Source of the DNA: Nannocystis bainbridge
Lineage (GTDB): Bacteria > Myxococcota_A > Polyangia > Nannocystales > Nannocystaceae
Direction: 5' to 3'
DNA: 64,000 nt
NCBI RefSeq assembly: GCF_028368995.1
Contig: NZ_JAQNDL010000005.1
Span: 196,501-260,500 of the forward strand
Part shown: one piece after another, positions 1 to 8,792 of the stretch
Position numbering within the stretch: the stretch's first letter is position 1
How the letters are laid out: each line of letters starts with the position of its first letter
Made by a program: the position numbers and the translations under genes
Notes under the pieces: generated by a model
Seen by the model: only the letters and a program-made list of their open reading frames with translations
What the model was told of the DNA's origin: nothing
The model's database searches: none

Positions 1-110
1 GCCGATCCCGCCGAGCAGCGCGAGCAGCCAGTAACCGACCACCACCAACAGGGCGACCGTGAAGATCACGGTGGGGAAGCTGACGATCGCGGCGATGAAC
101 TCGTCCATGG
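1..110 (-). CDS. Partial membrane protein, N-terminus only
   Basis: Read on the minus strand, an ATG at 110 opens a frame that runs off the window edge after 36 codons. It begins MDEFIAAIVSFPTVIFTVAL and continues as one hydrophobic, probably membrane-spanning stretch. This start resembles small inner-membrane proteins of the NfeD/OB-fold-associated type, but 36 residues are too few to name a family. The next gene, the aldehyde dehydrogenase, ends 138 bases away on the same strand, so the two may be co-transcribed. Confidence 0.5.
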
Positions 111-247
111 GCCAGCAGCGCGGGGGTGGAAATGTTGCCACACCGCCCGCCCCTCTGCCAGGCCGCTCGACCGGTTCGGATTCGCCCGACGCGAGCGCCA
201 GCTGTCCGTGAAGACAGGTGCTCGCGCGGATCGTCAGCGCCCGAGCT

Positions 248-1870
248 TCACGTCGTTTCGGTCGACTTCGGGCCGCGCGCGAGCGACAGCAACGAACGGG
301 CGATCTGGAGCGCCCCACGCGCCTTCTTGCCGATCCCGGCGCCGTAGATCGCCCGCACCGCGCCCGTCACCAGCTCGAGCGTCGCCGGCCGTACGGGGTA
401 GAGCGCCATGCCCTGCCGCACCGGGATGCGGTCAGTGACCATCGCCTTCTCGTTGCAGCAGGCGCGCAGGCCCTCGCGGCCGTTGATGCGCCCGAAGCCC
501 GAGATCTTGAGGCCGCCGAACGGCAGCGACTGGATCATGTAGGCCAGGCCGAAATCGTTGACGGTGGTCATGCCGGCCGCGATCGCGCGGGCCAGTCGCT
601 CGCCGCGGGCCGGATCGCGCGTGAACACCGACGAGCCGAGCCCGTACGGGCAATCGTTGGCCAGCCGGATCGCCTCGGCCTCGGAGTCGACCTTGACGAT
701 CACCATGACCGGGCCGAACTGCTCCTCACGGGTGATCCGCATGCTGTGGTCGACGTCGACCAGCACCGTCGGCGGATAGTAGTTGCCCGGCAGGTCGGTC
801 CGCGGCTGGCCGCCGCACAGCACCCGCGCCCCCTTGGCGACCGCGTCGTCGACCAGCTCCTGCACGATCTCGAGCTGGCGCGGCATCGTCATCGCGCCGA
901 CGTCGACCTCGCCCTGCAGCGGCGGCCCCTGGCGCAGCGCCTGGGCCCGCGCCACCACCTCGCGCACGAACGCGTCGTAGATGCCGGCGAACACGTAGAG
1001 CCGCTCGGCGCCGACGCACATCTGCCCGCAGGCGTTGAACACCCCGAACGTGGCGGTGCTGACGGCCTGCTCGAGATCGGCGTCGTCGCAGATGATCATC
1101 GGGTCCTTGCCCCCGAGCTCGAGCACCACCGGCGTCAGCGTCTCCGCGGCCGCGGCCATCACCTTGCGGCCGTTCTGCGGCGAGCCGGTGAAGAAGATCT
1201 TTTCGACGCCCGAGGTCACCAGCGCGGAGCCGGTCTCGCCGTAGCCGGTGACGATCTGCACGAGGTCGGGGCTGTGGCCGCGGCGCCGCAGCACCTCGGC
1301 GAAGATCTCGACGTAGCGGAGCGACGACCAGGTCGCCAGCTCGCTGACCTTGACCACCACCGCGTTGCCGGCGAACAGGGCCGGGATCACGGGACAGAAG
1401 AAGTTGTGGAACGGGAAGTTCCACGGCGCGATCACGCCGATGACCCCGAGCGGCAGGTACTCGACGCGCGCGGCCTTGTGCGGCAGAAAGCCGGAGGTGC
1501 GTCGCTCGGCCCGGAGGTCGGCCTCGCCGTGCGCGATCGTGTAGCGGAGCTTCTCGCAGACGGGGAAGATCTCGCCCATCGCCGCATCGACCATCGTCTT
1601 CCCGGAATCGCGCACCGCCAGACGACAGATCTCCTCCTGGTGCTGAACGACGTACTTCAAGATGTCCGAAAGGACAGCCCGTCGCTCCGCCCACGACGTC
1701 GCGGCCCACGCCGCCTGGGCCGCGCGCGCCCGCTGGACCGTCGCCACCACCGCGGCCCTGTCCATCACCGCCGCCTCGCCGAAGCGCTCGCCGGTGGCCG
1801 GGTCGCTGCACGGCAGGACCGTGGGCGGCAGAGGGGGCTCGGGGGGGACAGTGCGCAGCGTGGTCGCCAT
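248..1870 (-). CDS. Aldehyde dehydrogenase (NAD(P)-dependent)
   Basis: A 540-residue protein of the aldehyde dehydrogenase superfamily, which oxidises aldehydes to acids with NAD(P)+. The diagnostic sites are present: oxyanion Asn in APWNFPF (about N151), general-base Glu in VLELGGKDP (about E251) and nucleophile Cys in NACGQMC (about C285). The C-terminal half keeps EEQFGPV and the PFGG segment. The start chosen is ATG at 1870 (MATTLRTV); the open frame extends further upstream, but that part is Arg-rich and unlike any ALDH. The C-terminal tail of about 50 residues after the PFGG region is longer than in many family members. Substrate cannot be deduced; no pathway genes adjoin it. Confidence 0.93.
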   Translation of the reverse strand: MATTLRTVPPEPPLPPTVLPCSDPATGERFGEAAVMDRAAVVATVQRARAAQAAWAATSWAERRAVLSDILKYVVQHQEEICRLAVRDSGKTMVDAAMGEIFPVCEKLRYTIAHGEADLRAERRTSGFLPHKAARVEYLPLGVIGVIAPWNFPFHNFFCPVIPALFAGNAVVVKVSELATWSSLRYVEIFAEVLRRRGHSPDLVQIVTGYGETGSALVTSGVEKIFFTGSPQNGRKVMAAAAETLTPVVLELGGKDPMIICDDADLEQAVSTATFGVFNACGQMCVGAERLYVFAGIYDAFVREVVARAQALRQGPPLQGEVDVGAMTMPRQLEIVQELVDDAVAKGARVLCGGQPRTDLPGNYYPPTVLVDVDHSMRITREEQFGPVMVIVKVDSEAEAIRLANDCPYGLGSSVFTRDPARGERLARAIAAGMTTVNDFGLAYMIQSLPFGGLKISGFGRINGREGLRACCNEKAMVTDRIPVRQGMALYPVRPATLELVTGAVRAIYGAGIGKKARGALQIARSLLSLARGPKSTETT

Positions 1871-2232
1871 GGCGCGGCACCTTAGCGGCTTTGCCGGCGC
1901 GCCGACTTGAGCCGGATCACGTCGTCTGCAAACATCGACGCGTCGTCGGTCCTCGCATGCTCCTGACCTCTGCCGCGCCGCTGATGGTCGTCGAACCCGA
2001 ACTGCCCGCGCAGCGCAGGCCCGGGCCCGCCTCGACGCGTCCCGGCGCCTCACCGGGCCCGCGCCGGCTCACGCACCGCCGCGTCCCGTGGCTCGCGCGA
2101 GCGGCGATTCGGCCCACGCGCGGCCTCGGCTTCGCTCGCCGGGTGAAGCGCGCCGCGATGGATCGACGCTCGCCGCGAGTCTCCCATCACATGGTCTTCA
2201 GGACAGGTCAAACTTAACCTCAGGACATCGCC
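1871..2232. other. Intergenic gap, no gene seen
   Basis: This 362-base divergent gap separates the aldehyde dehydrogenase from the Pro-rich outer-membrane gene. Frames across it are Arg/Pro-rich shadows. Near its right end (about 2200-2230) there are two half-copies of the short repeat, GGACAGGTC and GGACATCGCC. Promoters for both flanking genes should lie here, but no convincing -35/-10 pair stands out. Confidence 0.5.
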
Positions 2233-3108
2233 ATGCTGCACGCCGTCGCCACCGCTCTGTTGCTGCTGCAACCGCCCGCGCCCGCCCCTCCGTCGCCCGC
2301 CGCCGCGCCCGCCCCTGCGCCCGCGGTCCCGTCTCCACCGAGCGCGCCCGCCCAGGCGGCTCCTCCGGCGCCCGCCCAGCCCTACGCCGACCCGACGCTC
2401 CCCGCGCAGCCCTACCCACCCGCGCAGCCCTACGCCCAGCCCACCGCGCCCGCGCAGCCCTACGCTCAGCCCACCGCACCTGCGCAGCCCTATCCGCCTG
2501 CGCAGCCCTACGCTCAGCCCACCGCGCCTGCGCAGCCTTACGCCCAGCCCTACCCGCCCGCGCAGCCGCAAGGCTACCCGCCCGCCGGCGCTCAGGGTCC
2601 TGCGAACGCGCCCGAGTCGGTCACGCACCGCCGGCTCGTGTTCGCCAACCTCTACACCCTCAACTTCAACATCCTGTCGCCGATCCCCTCCGGGGACTTC
2701 ACCTTCTTCCTCGGCACCAACCTGCGCCCGCGCAAGAACCGGGCCCGCACCTTCGACTGGAACACCGCGCTCGGCTATCAGCTCACGCTCTCGGTCGGCT
2801 TCGCCGACACGCCCACCTTCGATCTGTCGCCGATCGGCTACTTCGCCTTCTTCGTCCACCGCCACCACTTCACGGCGATGGGCTACGGCGGCGAGAAGCA
2901 GCGGCTGTTCTACTCGATGGGCGGCGGCGTCATGTTCGCGCTGTCGGAGATCGGCGGCGTCGAGGGCGAGGGCCGCCTCGGCTACGTGTTCACCAGGCCG
3001 GAGCGGCGGGTCAAGGGCGTGGTCGGCGGCCAGGCGCGCCTGACCGCCGCGTTCGGGGGCATCCCGCTGCTGCAGCTGGGGCCGTTCATCGGCTTCATGG
3101 CCTTCTGA
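2233..3108 (+). CDS. Outer-membrane/secreted protein with Pro-rich AQPY repeats
   Basis: A 291-residue protein with three parts. A short hydrophobic N-terminus may be an export signal. Residues about 15-125 are almost entirely Pro, Ala, Gln and Tyr, built from repeats such as AQPYAQPTAP. The C-terminal part of about 150 residues alternates aromatic and small residues in short beta-like strands and ends in Phe (GPFIGFMAF), typical of an outer-membrane beta-barrel. The repeat stretch probably spans the envelope or binds peptidoglycan; that is inference. The gene is flanked downstream by a palindromic repeat array. No family could be named. Confidence 0.75.
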   Translation: MLHAVATALLLLQPPAPAPPSPAAAPAPAPAVPSPPSAPAQAAPPAPAQPYADPTLPAQPYPPAQPYAQPTAPAQPYAQPTAPAQPYPPAQPYAQPTAPAQPYAQPYPPAQPQGYPPAGAQGPANAPESVTHRRLVFANLYTLNFNILSPIPSGDFTFFLGTNLRPRKNRARTFDWNTALGYQLTLSVGFADTPTFDLSPIGYFAFFVHRHHFTAMGYGGEKQRLFYSMGGGVMFALSEIGGVEGEGRLGYVFTRPERRVKGVVGGQARLTAAFGGIPLLQLGPFIGFMAF

Positions 3109-3111
3109 CTC

Positions 3112-3172
3112 TTCGGACATGCCCCCGAGGACATGCGCTCAGGGGCATGTCGCAACGAACATGTCGTTCGAG
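3112..3172. repeat. Palindromic GGACATG repeat array
   Basis: Four to five overlapping units of the genome-wide short repeat (GGACATGCCC, GGACATGCGC, GGGGCATGTC, GAACATGTCG) spaced about 15 bases apart lie directly behind the stop of the 2233 gene and the 3' end of the convergent LysM gene. Units can pair with neighbours as hairpins, so the array could act as a bidirectional terminator or mRNA 3' stabiliser; this is inference. Confidence 0.75.
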
Positions 3173-3247
3173 ACTCCTCGTGAAGCGACGCACGAGGCAC
3201 GACGAACGCGAACGCCTCGGCCCGGTGAGCCGCCCGCCCCGCCGCCC

Positions 3248-4495
3248 TCAGCGGTGGAAGCGGACGTGAAAGTGGTCGCGGTGGCCCTTCCAGTGGCGGA
3301 TGATGCCGTAGCCGCGGCCCTTGCCGCGCGGGTACTGGAACAGCTCGTCGAGCTTGGACTCCGGCACGCCCTTCTTCTTGGCGTGCTCGTAGAGGACCTT
3401 CTGCAGCCCGTAGTCGAGGAAGATCGCGCGGACTTCCTTGGTGTCGACGAACGACTTGATGAGCGCCCACGTGCGCGCGACGTCGAGGTTGTCGGCGTTG
3501 CCCGAGAGGAACCGGACCTCGCCGGCGTCGGCGCCCTTGAGCACGAGGCCGACGTCGACGTCGACGCCCTTCTGGTGCGACTTGTGGCCCTTGAGCGGAC
3601 CGCCGCCGCGCGCGCTGATGTCGCCGACGTGGATCTGCGGCCCGCCCTTGATGCCCTTGAGCATGGCGTACTTCGAGATCGCGGCCTTGATCGCCTTGAT
3701 CGTGGAGTTTGTCCCGAAGGCCAGGTTCGGACGCTTGATGTAATAGTGCTTGCCCGTATCGAGGGGGATGCCGATGCGCAGCACGCCGCGATCCTCGTCC
3801 TTGGTCGGCGCGAACGCGGCGATGATGCCGCGGTCGATCATGATCGTGAGCTCGTCACCCGGCCGCAGGCTCTTCGGGTCGTTGTCGAGCCGCTTGCGCA
3901 GCGAGCCCTTCTGCAGCGCGATCAGCTCGGCCACCTTCATGTGCTGCTTCTCGGCGATCCCGCTCAGCGAGTCACCGGACTTCACCGTGTAGCTGCCCTC
4001 CTCTTCGAGGTGCGGCGGCACCTCGGGGTCCGGGCAGACCAGCACGATCTGATTGACCGAGAGCTTGTCCGGGTTCTTCTGCAGCTTCGGGTTGAGCTTC
4101 TTGATGTCGCTCATCCGCACGCCGTACTGACCGGCGATGCGCCCGAGGTTGTCGCCGGCCTTGACCCTGTGCTCCCAGATCGGCGTCTTGCCGCCGCAGC
4201 GCGGGTCGCCCTTGGGCTTCTTGACCGAAGCAGACTTCGCCGGCTTCTTGCTCGACTTGGCCGAAGTCGACTTGCTCGTGGTCGGCGGCACCGGCACCGG
4301 CACCGGCACCGGCTCGGGCGCGATGACCGCTGGCGCATCCTCTTCTTCCTCCTCCTCGGGCGTGCCCGCCTCGGGCGGGTCGAGCAGGACCGGGGAGGCC
4401 GCCGCGGTGGGGACTGTCACGAGCCCGATCCACAGGGCCAGAGCGGTCAGCGCCCGCGGAAGGCGCCCGTGAGGAAGAAGTTGGCTGGTTCGCAT
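3248..4495 (-). CDS. LysM-containing murein endopeptidase (MepA/M74-like)
   Basis: A 415-residue exported peptidoglycan hydrolase. It starts with a signal peptide (hydrophobic stretch 15-33), then a Glu- and Pro/Val-rich linker (45-75), a Lys/Ser-rich stretch and two LysM modules (about 108-153 and 168-220) for glycan binding. The C-terminal domain carries HKSHQKGVDVDVG (H304, H307, D312, D314) and HRDHFHVRF (H405, H408, H410), the metal-site pattern of penicillin-insensitive murein endopeptidases, which cut peptide cross-links in the periplasm. Compared with E. coli MepA the LysM modules are extra. It lies convergent with the 2233 gene and is transcribed alone. Confidence 0.88.
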   Translation of the reverse strand: MRTSQLLPHGRLPRALTALALWIGLVTVPTAAASPVLLDPPEAGTPEEEEEEDAPAVIAPEPVPVPVPVPPTTSKSTSAKSSKKPAKSASVKKPKGDPRCGGKTPIWEHRVKAGDNLGRIAGQYGVRMSDIKKLNPKLQKNPDKLSVNQIVLVCPDPEVPPHLEEEGSYTVKSGDSLSGIAEKQHMKVAELIALQKGSLRKRLDNDPKSLRPGDELTIMIDRGIIAAFAPTKDEDRGVLRIGIPLDTGKHYYIKRPNLAFGTNSTIKAIKAAISKYAMLKGIKGGPQIHVGDISARGGGPLKGHKSHQKGVDVDVGLVLKGADAGEVRFLSGNADNLDVARTWALIKSFVDTKEVRAIFLDYGLQKVLYEHAKKKGVPESKLDELFQYPRGKGRGYGIIRHWKGHRDHFHVRFHR

Positions 4496-4661
4496 TCAGC
4501 GCTCCTGTGCTCGAACAGGCCCGGGGGCCTGCGGCGCGGCCTTAGACCGCGGCGAGGGCGCCAGATTCATCATCCAGCGCCCTTCAGGGACAAAAGTCTC
4601 ACGCGCGGCCCCCGGGCGCCACAAACTCGCGAGGTCCTCGCGGGGGCGCCCCGACGCCTGA

Positions 4662-4667
4662 TATACC
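4662..4667 (+). promoter_or_regulatory. Putative -10 box of the AAA ATPase gene
   Basis: TATACC lies 10 bases before the ATG at 4678. There is no purine-rich Shine-Dalgarno sequence between them, so a very short leader is likely. No good -35 is visible. Confidence 0.4.
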
Positions 4668-4677
4668 GGCACGCACG

Positions 4678-5526
4678 ATGGAGAGCGTCGTCATCCAGGG
4701 CGTCGAATTGCGCCTCACTCCGCCCGACGAGATGCGCTGGCAGTGGGTCGGCCGGCAAGAGTTGAAGCGCCAGCTGTTGGCCGCGTGGGCCGTGTTGGAC
4801 GAACAAGATCACGCGCTGTCGCCACGTTTAGTCGGCAAGCCCGGCGTTGGCAAGACGACTCTTGCGTCGGCCGCCGCGCGCGCCCTCGACGTCCCGCTCT
4901 ATGTGTTCCAGGCGACCATGGACACACGGCCCGAGGATCTGCTCGTCACGCCGGTCATCACCGACGGTCAGAAGCTGCGCTACACCGCCAGCCCGCTCGT
5001 CAGCGCGATGATCAAGGGCGGCGTGTGTGTCCTCGACGAGGGCAACCGCATGAGCGAACGCAGCTGGGCCTCGCTGGCGCCGCTGCTCGATCGCCGGCGC
5101 TACGTCGAGTCGGTGGTCGCCGGCGTCAAGATCCACGCGCACCGCGACTTCCGCTTCTGCGCGACGATGAACGACGACGCCAGCACGTTCGACATCCCCG
5201 AGTACATCCAGAGCCGACTGCAGCCGCAGATCGTGATCGATTTCCCCGAGCGCGACGAGGAGCAGGCGATCCTGCAGGCCAACTTGCCGTTCGCCAGCCC
5301 GCGGATCCTCCAGTACCTCGCGGTGTTCCTCCAGCGCGCGCACGAGGACGACCAGCCGTTCACGGTGCGCGACGGCATCAACATCGCCCGCTACGCGCTC
5401 AAGCTCGGCGCCAGCGATCGCGGCGGCCTCGACGTGAAGAAGCACGTGCGCCAGGCCACCGCGATGACCCTCGGCGACGACGCGCTCGACTACCTCCCCG
5501 GCGAGGTCCCGCTCGAGCAGCCTTGA
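4678..5526 (+). CDS. MoxR/CbbQ-type AAA+ ATPase
   Basis: A 282-residue AAA+ ATPase. Walker A is GKPGVGKT (residues 53-60) and Walker B is VCVLDE (116-121), followed by a sensor-1 CATMNDD segment and a C-terminal helical lid. The order and size fit the MoxR/CbbQ branch, whose members remodel partner proteins, often vWA-domain proteins. The gene ends 15 bases before the next one on the same strand, so they form an operon. The usual vWA partner is not adjacent, although a separate MoxR/vWA operon lies 4 kb downstream. A short leader is implied by the -10 box only 10 bases before the ATG. Confidence 0.88.
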   Translation: MESVVIQGVELRLTPPDEMRWQWVGRQELKRQLLAAWAVLDEQDHALSPRLVGKPGVGKTTLASAAARALDVPLYVFQATMDTRPEDLLVTPVITDGQKLRYTASPLVSAMIKGGVCVLDEGNRMSERSWASLAPLLDRRRYVESVVAGVKIHAHRDFRFCATMNDDASTFDIPEYIQSRLQPQIVIDFPERDEEQAILQANLPFASPRILQYLAVFLQRAHEDDQPFTVRDGINIARYALKLGASDRGGLDVKKHVRQATAMTLGDDALDYLPGEVPLEQP

Positions 5527-5541
5527 CCTGAACTTTCGGCC

Positions 5542-7599
5542 ATGTTCGACGACGCCGCCGCGACCTACCGCCCGGCCTGGCCGGACCCGCTCAGCCTCTC
5601 GCGCGACGAGCTGGCCGAGCTCGACATGATCTTGCCCGGCGTCATCGTCCTGCCGGTGCTGCACGGGCGGCTCGAGTGCGCGCAGATGGTCCGCCGCGCG
5701 ATCGAGAAGTTCAGCCCGGCGGCGCTCGCCGTCGAGCTGCCGGCGGGCATCGACGCGCTGCTCGCCCGCGCGATCGCCCGTCTCCCGCTGCTCAGCGCGC
5801 TCGAGATCCCAGACGAGGCCCAGCACGGCAAGCCGCAGTACCTCGTGGTCGAGCCGGCCGACCCGCTGATCGAGGCCGTGCGCCGCGGCAGCGAGCTCGG
5901 GATCCCGGTCCATCTCGTCGACCGCGAGATCACCGACTACCCGGCCGCGCGCGACCGCCTGCCAGACGTCGCCGCGGCCGAATCGGTCGGCGCCGCCAAC
6001 TGGCTGCGCGCCGCGCTGGCCGCCGCCTCGATCAGCCCGCGCGCCGCCGCCGACGAGCTGCGCGAGGACTTCATGGCCGGCTCGATCGCCGCGCTCGCGC
6101 TGCGCCAGGACCTGCCCGACGCCCCCGTGCTGGTCGTCTGCGGCCTGCACCACGCGCGCGGCCTGGTCGCGCGCCTCGGCCCGCTGCTGGCCGAGCGCGC
6201 CGCACCGCCGGCCCCGCTGCGCCGGCTCACCAGGCGCGAAGGACATGTCCTTTGGCACCTGTCCGAACAGTCCAGCGGCGAGGTGCTGAGCGAGCCGGCC
6301 TTCATCCACGCCGCCTACGAGCGCAGCCGCGGCAGCGCCCCGCCCGCCGCGCTGAGCCCCGCGAGCGCCGGCGCGGTGCTCGACCTGTTCACCAAGGCGC
6401 GCCAGGCTCCGATCCAGGACCCGTTCCGCACGCCCTCGCCGCCCGATCCGCAGGACGACCGGCCGCGCCTCACCGGGCGCACCGGCCTCTTGCTGGCGAT
6501 CTGCCAGCAGGCGCGGGCGCGCTACCGCGAGCGCACCGGCGGCGATCTCCGGCCCGGCGCGATCCTCCGGCTGCTGCGCTACGCCCACGCCTACGCGCTG
6601 GAAGAGGGGGCGATCGCGCCCGACCTTTATCAGCTCGTGGTCGCCGCGCGCGGCTTCGTCGACGACACCTACGCCCAGGAGGTCTGGGAGGTCGCCACTA
6701 CGTATCCGTGGCAGGCCGTGCGGCCCGACGTGCCGCCGCTCGACCTCTCGCTGCGCGACCTCCACGACCGCGTGCGCACGCTCCACTTCCACCCGAAGCT
6801 CATGCAGCGGCGGCGTCGGTTGATGAAGATCGTGCGGCCGCGAGAGAAGGAGCGGCGCAAGGGCGAGTGGGCCGAACGTTTCAAGGGCGACAGCATCTGC
6901 TCGCACCAGCCCGAGGACCTCGCGCTCGAGCACTACGGCGCGTTCCTGCGCAAGCGCACCGAGCGCGTGCTGTCCGACGCGCACACCCAGGTCGCGCCGT
7001 TCTCGACCAGCCTTTACGACGGCGTCGACGTCCGCGAGACCGTGCGGAACTGGCACCAGGGCAAGATTTACGTCCGCATCGAGCAGCTCGTGCGCGGCAA
7101 GCCCGGCGCGGTCGTGGTGATCTTCGACGACGAGCCGCTGGTGCCCGAGGACGACGAGGTCGAGCCGAAGTTCGGCTGGCACATGACCTGGCAGGGCGAG
7201 CACGAGGACGAGGGCGACATGGCGCTGTACGCCAGCGACCCGTTCGCGCAGCTCGTCGGCCCTGGCATCGGCCGCGCGCTCTACGGCGGGTTCCTCCTCA
7301 ATCGTCCCCCCGGGCAGATGTTCGGGGTGTGGGAAGACCCGCACTTCGGCGACGCGCGCACCAAGTCCGAGGTGCTCTTGCGGGCCGCGCTCGACTACTC
7401 GGCCGAGCGCCTGGTCGTCTACGTCGCGGCCGCGCCGCCGCGCCCGGCCCTGCGCCAGCTCGCGCAGCGCATGGACAAGAAGATCGTCTACGTCCCGCTG
7501 GGGCAGCTGTCCCCGGTGGCGCTCAAGCGCCTGCGGGTGTTTCACGTCTTGAGCGATCGTAACGTGCGGGCGGTCGCGCACCGCTACATCCGCGACTAG
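5542..7599 (+). CDS. TraB-like/DUF5682-like protein paired with MoxR ATPase
   Basis: A 685-residue cytoplasmic protein with no signal peptide. The first ~220 residues read like the TraB/PrgY/GumN fold: an early VLPVLHGR segment, an AVELPAG strand, a long helical part, a VHLVDRE strand, and a VCGLHHARGLV His pair. This arrangement, next to a MoxR ATPase, recalls DUF5682 proteins found in MoxR/vWA gene clusters. The middle is helical and the last 250 residues form a basic then acidic domain with no recognised motif. A copy of the palindromic repeat (6238-6275) encodes about residues 233-245. The role is unknown; a substrate or effector of the ATPase is a reasonable inference. Confidence 0.65.
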   Translation: MFDDAAATYRPAWPDPLSLSRDELAELDMILPGVIVLPVLHGRLECAQMVRRAIEKFSPAALAVELPAGIDALLARAIARLPLLSALEIPDEAQHGKPQYLVVEPADPLIEAVRRGSELGIPVHLVDREITDYPAARDRLPDVAAAESVGAANWLRAALAAASISPRAAADELREDFMAGSIAALALRQDLPDAPVLVVCGLHHARGLVARLGPLLAERAAPPAPLRRLTRREGHVLWHLSEQSSGEVLSEPAFIHAAYERSRGSAPPAALSPASAGAVLDLFTKARQAPIQDPFRTPSPPDPQDDRPRLTGRTGLLLAICQQARARYRERTGGDLRPGAILRLLRYAHAYALEEGAIAPDLYQLVVAARGFVDDTYAQEVWEVATTYPWQAVRPDVPPLDLSLRDLHDRVRTLHFHPKLMQRRRRLMKIVRPREKERRKGEWAERFKGDSICSHQPEDLALEHYGAFLRKRTERVLSDAHTQVAPFSTSLYDGVDVRETVRNWHQGKIYVRIEQLVRGKPGAVVVIFDDEPLVPEDDEVEPKFGWHMTWQGEHEDEGDMALYASDPFAQLVGPGIGRALYGGFLLNRPPGQMFGVWEDPHFGDARTKSEVLLRAALDYSAERLVVYVAAAPPRPALRQLAQRMDKKIVYVPLGQLSPVALKRLRVFHVLSDRNVRAVAHRYIRD
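6238..6275. repeat. Palindromic repeat copy inside the TraB-like gene
   Basis: GGACATGTCC and CACCTGTCCGAACAG form a two-unit copy of the genome-wide repeat within coding sequence. It adds residues around EGHVLWHLSEQSSG in frame, between the TraB-like domain and the helical middle. Confidence 0.7.
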
Positions 7600-7649
7600 G
7601 CGCACGCGAGGCGGCCGTGCCCCGCGAGCCGCGAGCGCGGACCGATTTG

Positions 7650-7677
7650 TTGTCACCCGGGCGTGGGTCGGTACCAT
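7650..7677 (+). promoter_or_regulatory. Putative sigma-70-type promoter
   Basis: TTGTCA (7650-7655) and TACCAT (7672-7677) are separated by 16 bases. They lie in the gap before the lipoprotein gene at 7761 and would give a leader of about 75 bases. Confidence 0.5.
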
Positions 7678-7760
7678 GCCGCGGGTGGGGCGAGCCGGCG
7701 TGAACACAGGTCGGTCGGCCGGCGTCCCTGCGGCACGCCCCGTACCCTGAGAACCTTCCC

Positions 7761-8573
7761 ATGCGCACTCGTTTCCTCGTCAGCACCCTCGCCCTCACCG
7801 CTCTCGTCGCAGCTCCCGCCTGTGGCGGCGACGACCCGCCCGGCTCCCTCATCGTCCCGTTCAAGATCGGCGCGAACGTCAAGTGCGACGTCCTCGGCGT
7901 CACCGACGTGACCGTCGCCCTCTACAAGTACAACGCCGCCGGCGCCGCGGGCGACCTGATCGACACCGAGGTCGTCGACTGCGAGGACGGCCAGGCCGAG
8001 TTCATGGGCCTCATCGCCGGCCGCTACAACGTCCAGGTCAGCGGCGTCGACGCCGAGGATGTCATCGTCACCGACAACTTCGACAACGACCCGGGTGACA
8101 TCGCCGAGGTCACCTCCGGCGCCGAGAACACCGCCGACGTCGTGACGATGTCGCCGACCCCCGCGAAGATCCTGGTGCGCTGGCTGCTCAACGGCGGCTT
8201 CGGCATGTGCAGCGACGTGCCCATCACCAACTTCAGCGTCGCCACCTACGAGAAGAAGGGCCTGAGCGAGCTGCTCACCTACGACTTCGAGTGCGATCCC
8301 GACGAGCCGTCGATCATGGGCTACAACGCCATCATCGATCCGGGCCGCGAGATCGCCGGCGACGACCTCGACCGCGTCTACATCGACGCGCTCGACGGCA
8401 AGGGCACCAGCCTCGTCACCGCGCCGCTCGAGTTCGTCATGGAGCCGCCGGGCCACGGCCGTACCGTCAAGCTGACCGCCGTCGTCGACTGCACCGTCGA
8501 CCCGTGCACCATCGACTGCGCCGCCGGCAAGGGCGCCGATCCGATGGACCCCACGCTCTGCCTGGCCGACTGA
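7761..8573 (+). CDS. Lipoprotein of unknown function
   Basis: A 270-residue lipoprotein. The signal peptide MRTRFLVSTLALTALVAAPA ends in a lipobox with Cys about residue 21, followed by GGDDPPG. The mature part is acidic and rich in Val/Asp with several Cys pairs (CDVLG, DCEDG, FECDPD, CTVDPCTIDC), suggesting disulfides in the periplasm or at the cell surface. A segment near residues 45-100 looks like a carboxypeptidase-regulatory or SpaA-type beta sandwich, but this is weak. It is transcribed alone from a visible promoter. No family was recognised. Confidence 0.8.
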   Translation: MRTRFLVSTLALTALVAAPACGGDDPPGSLIVPFKIGANVKCDVLGVTDVTVALYKYNAAGAAGDLIDTEVVDCEDGQAEFMGLIAGRYNVQVSGVDAEDVIVTDNFDNDPGDIAEVTSGAENTADVVTMSPTPAKILVRWLLNGGFGMCSDVPITNFSVATYEKKGLSELLTYDFECDPDEPSIMGYNAIIDPGREIAGDDLDRVYIDALDGKGTSLVTAPLEFVMEPPGHGRTVKLTAVVDCTVDPCTIDCAAGKGADPMDPTLCLAD

Positions 8574-8649
8574 CGGCCGCGCACGGCTGCCTCGGCGGCC
8601 CCCGCCTCGGGGGTCCGCCCGCGCTCGCCCCGCTCCTGCGGCGGGCCTT

Positions 8650-8736
8650 GAGGACATAGCTTCGAGGACATGCTCGAACGCGCATGTCCTTTCGAACATG
8701 CGCGTCCAGACATGCTCGAATGCGCATGTCCTGAAG
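8650..8736. repeat. Palindromic GGACATG/CATGTCC array
   Basis: Six overlapping units (GGACATAG, GGACATGCTCG, GCGCATGTCC, GAACATGCGCG, AGACATGCTCG, GCGCATGTCC) alternate orientation at about 15-base spacing. The array lies between the convergent lipoprotein and radical-SAM genes and could fold into several alternative hairpins. Confidence 0.8.
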
Positions 8737-8792
8737 CACGAGCGCGCGAAGCTGCGGATCCGCGAAGCGGGGCGCCCGGCAGGCGTCCTGCG

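Noticed and set aside
4828..7707. Minus-strand frame of about 960 codons opposite the AAA/TraB-like genes
   Set aside because: Same reasoning: the plus strand carries Walker motifs, the minus product has no domain.
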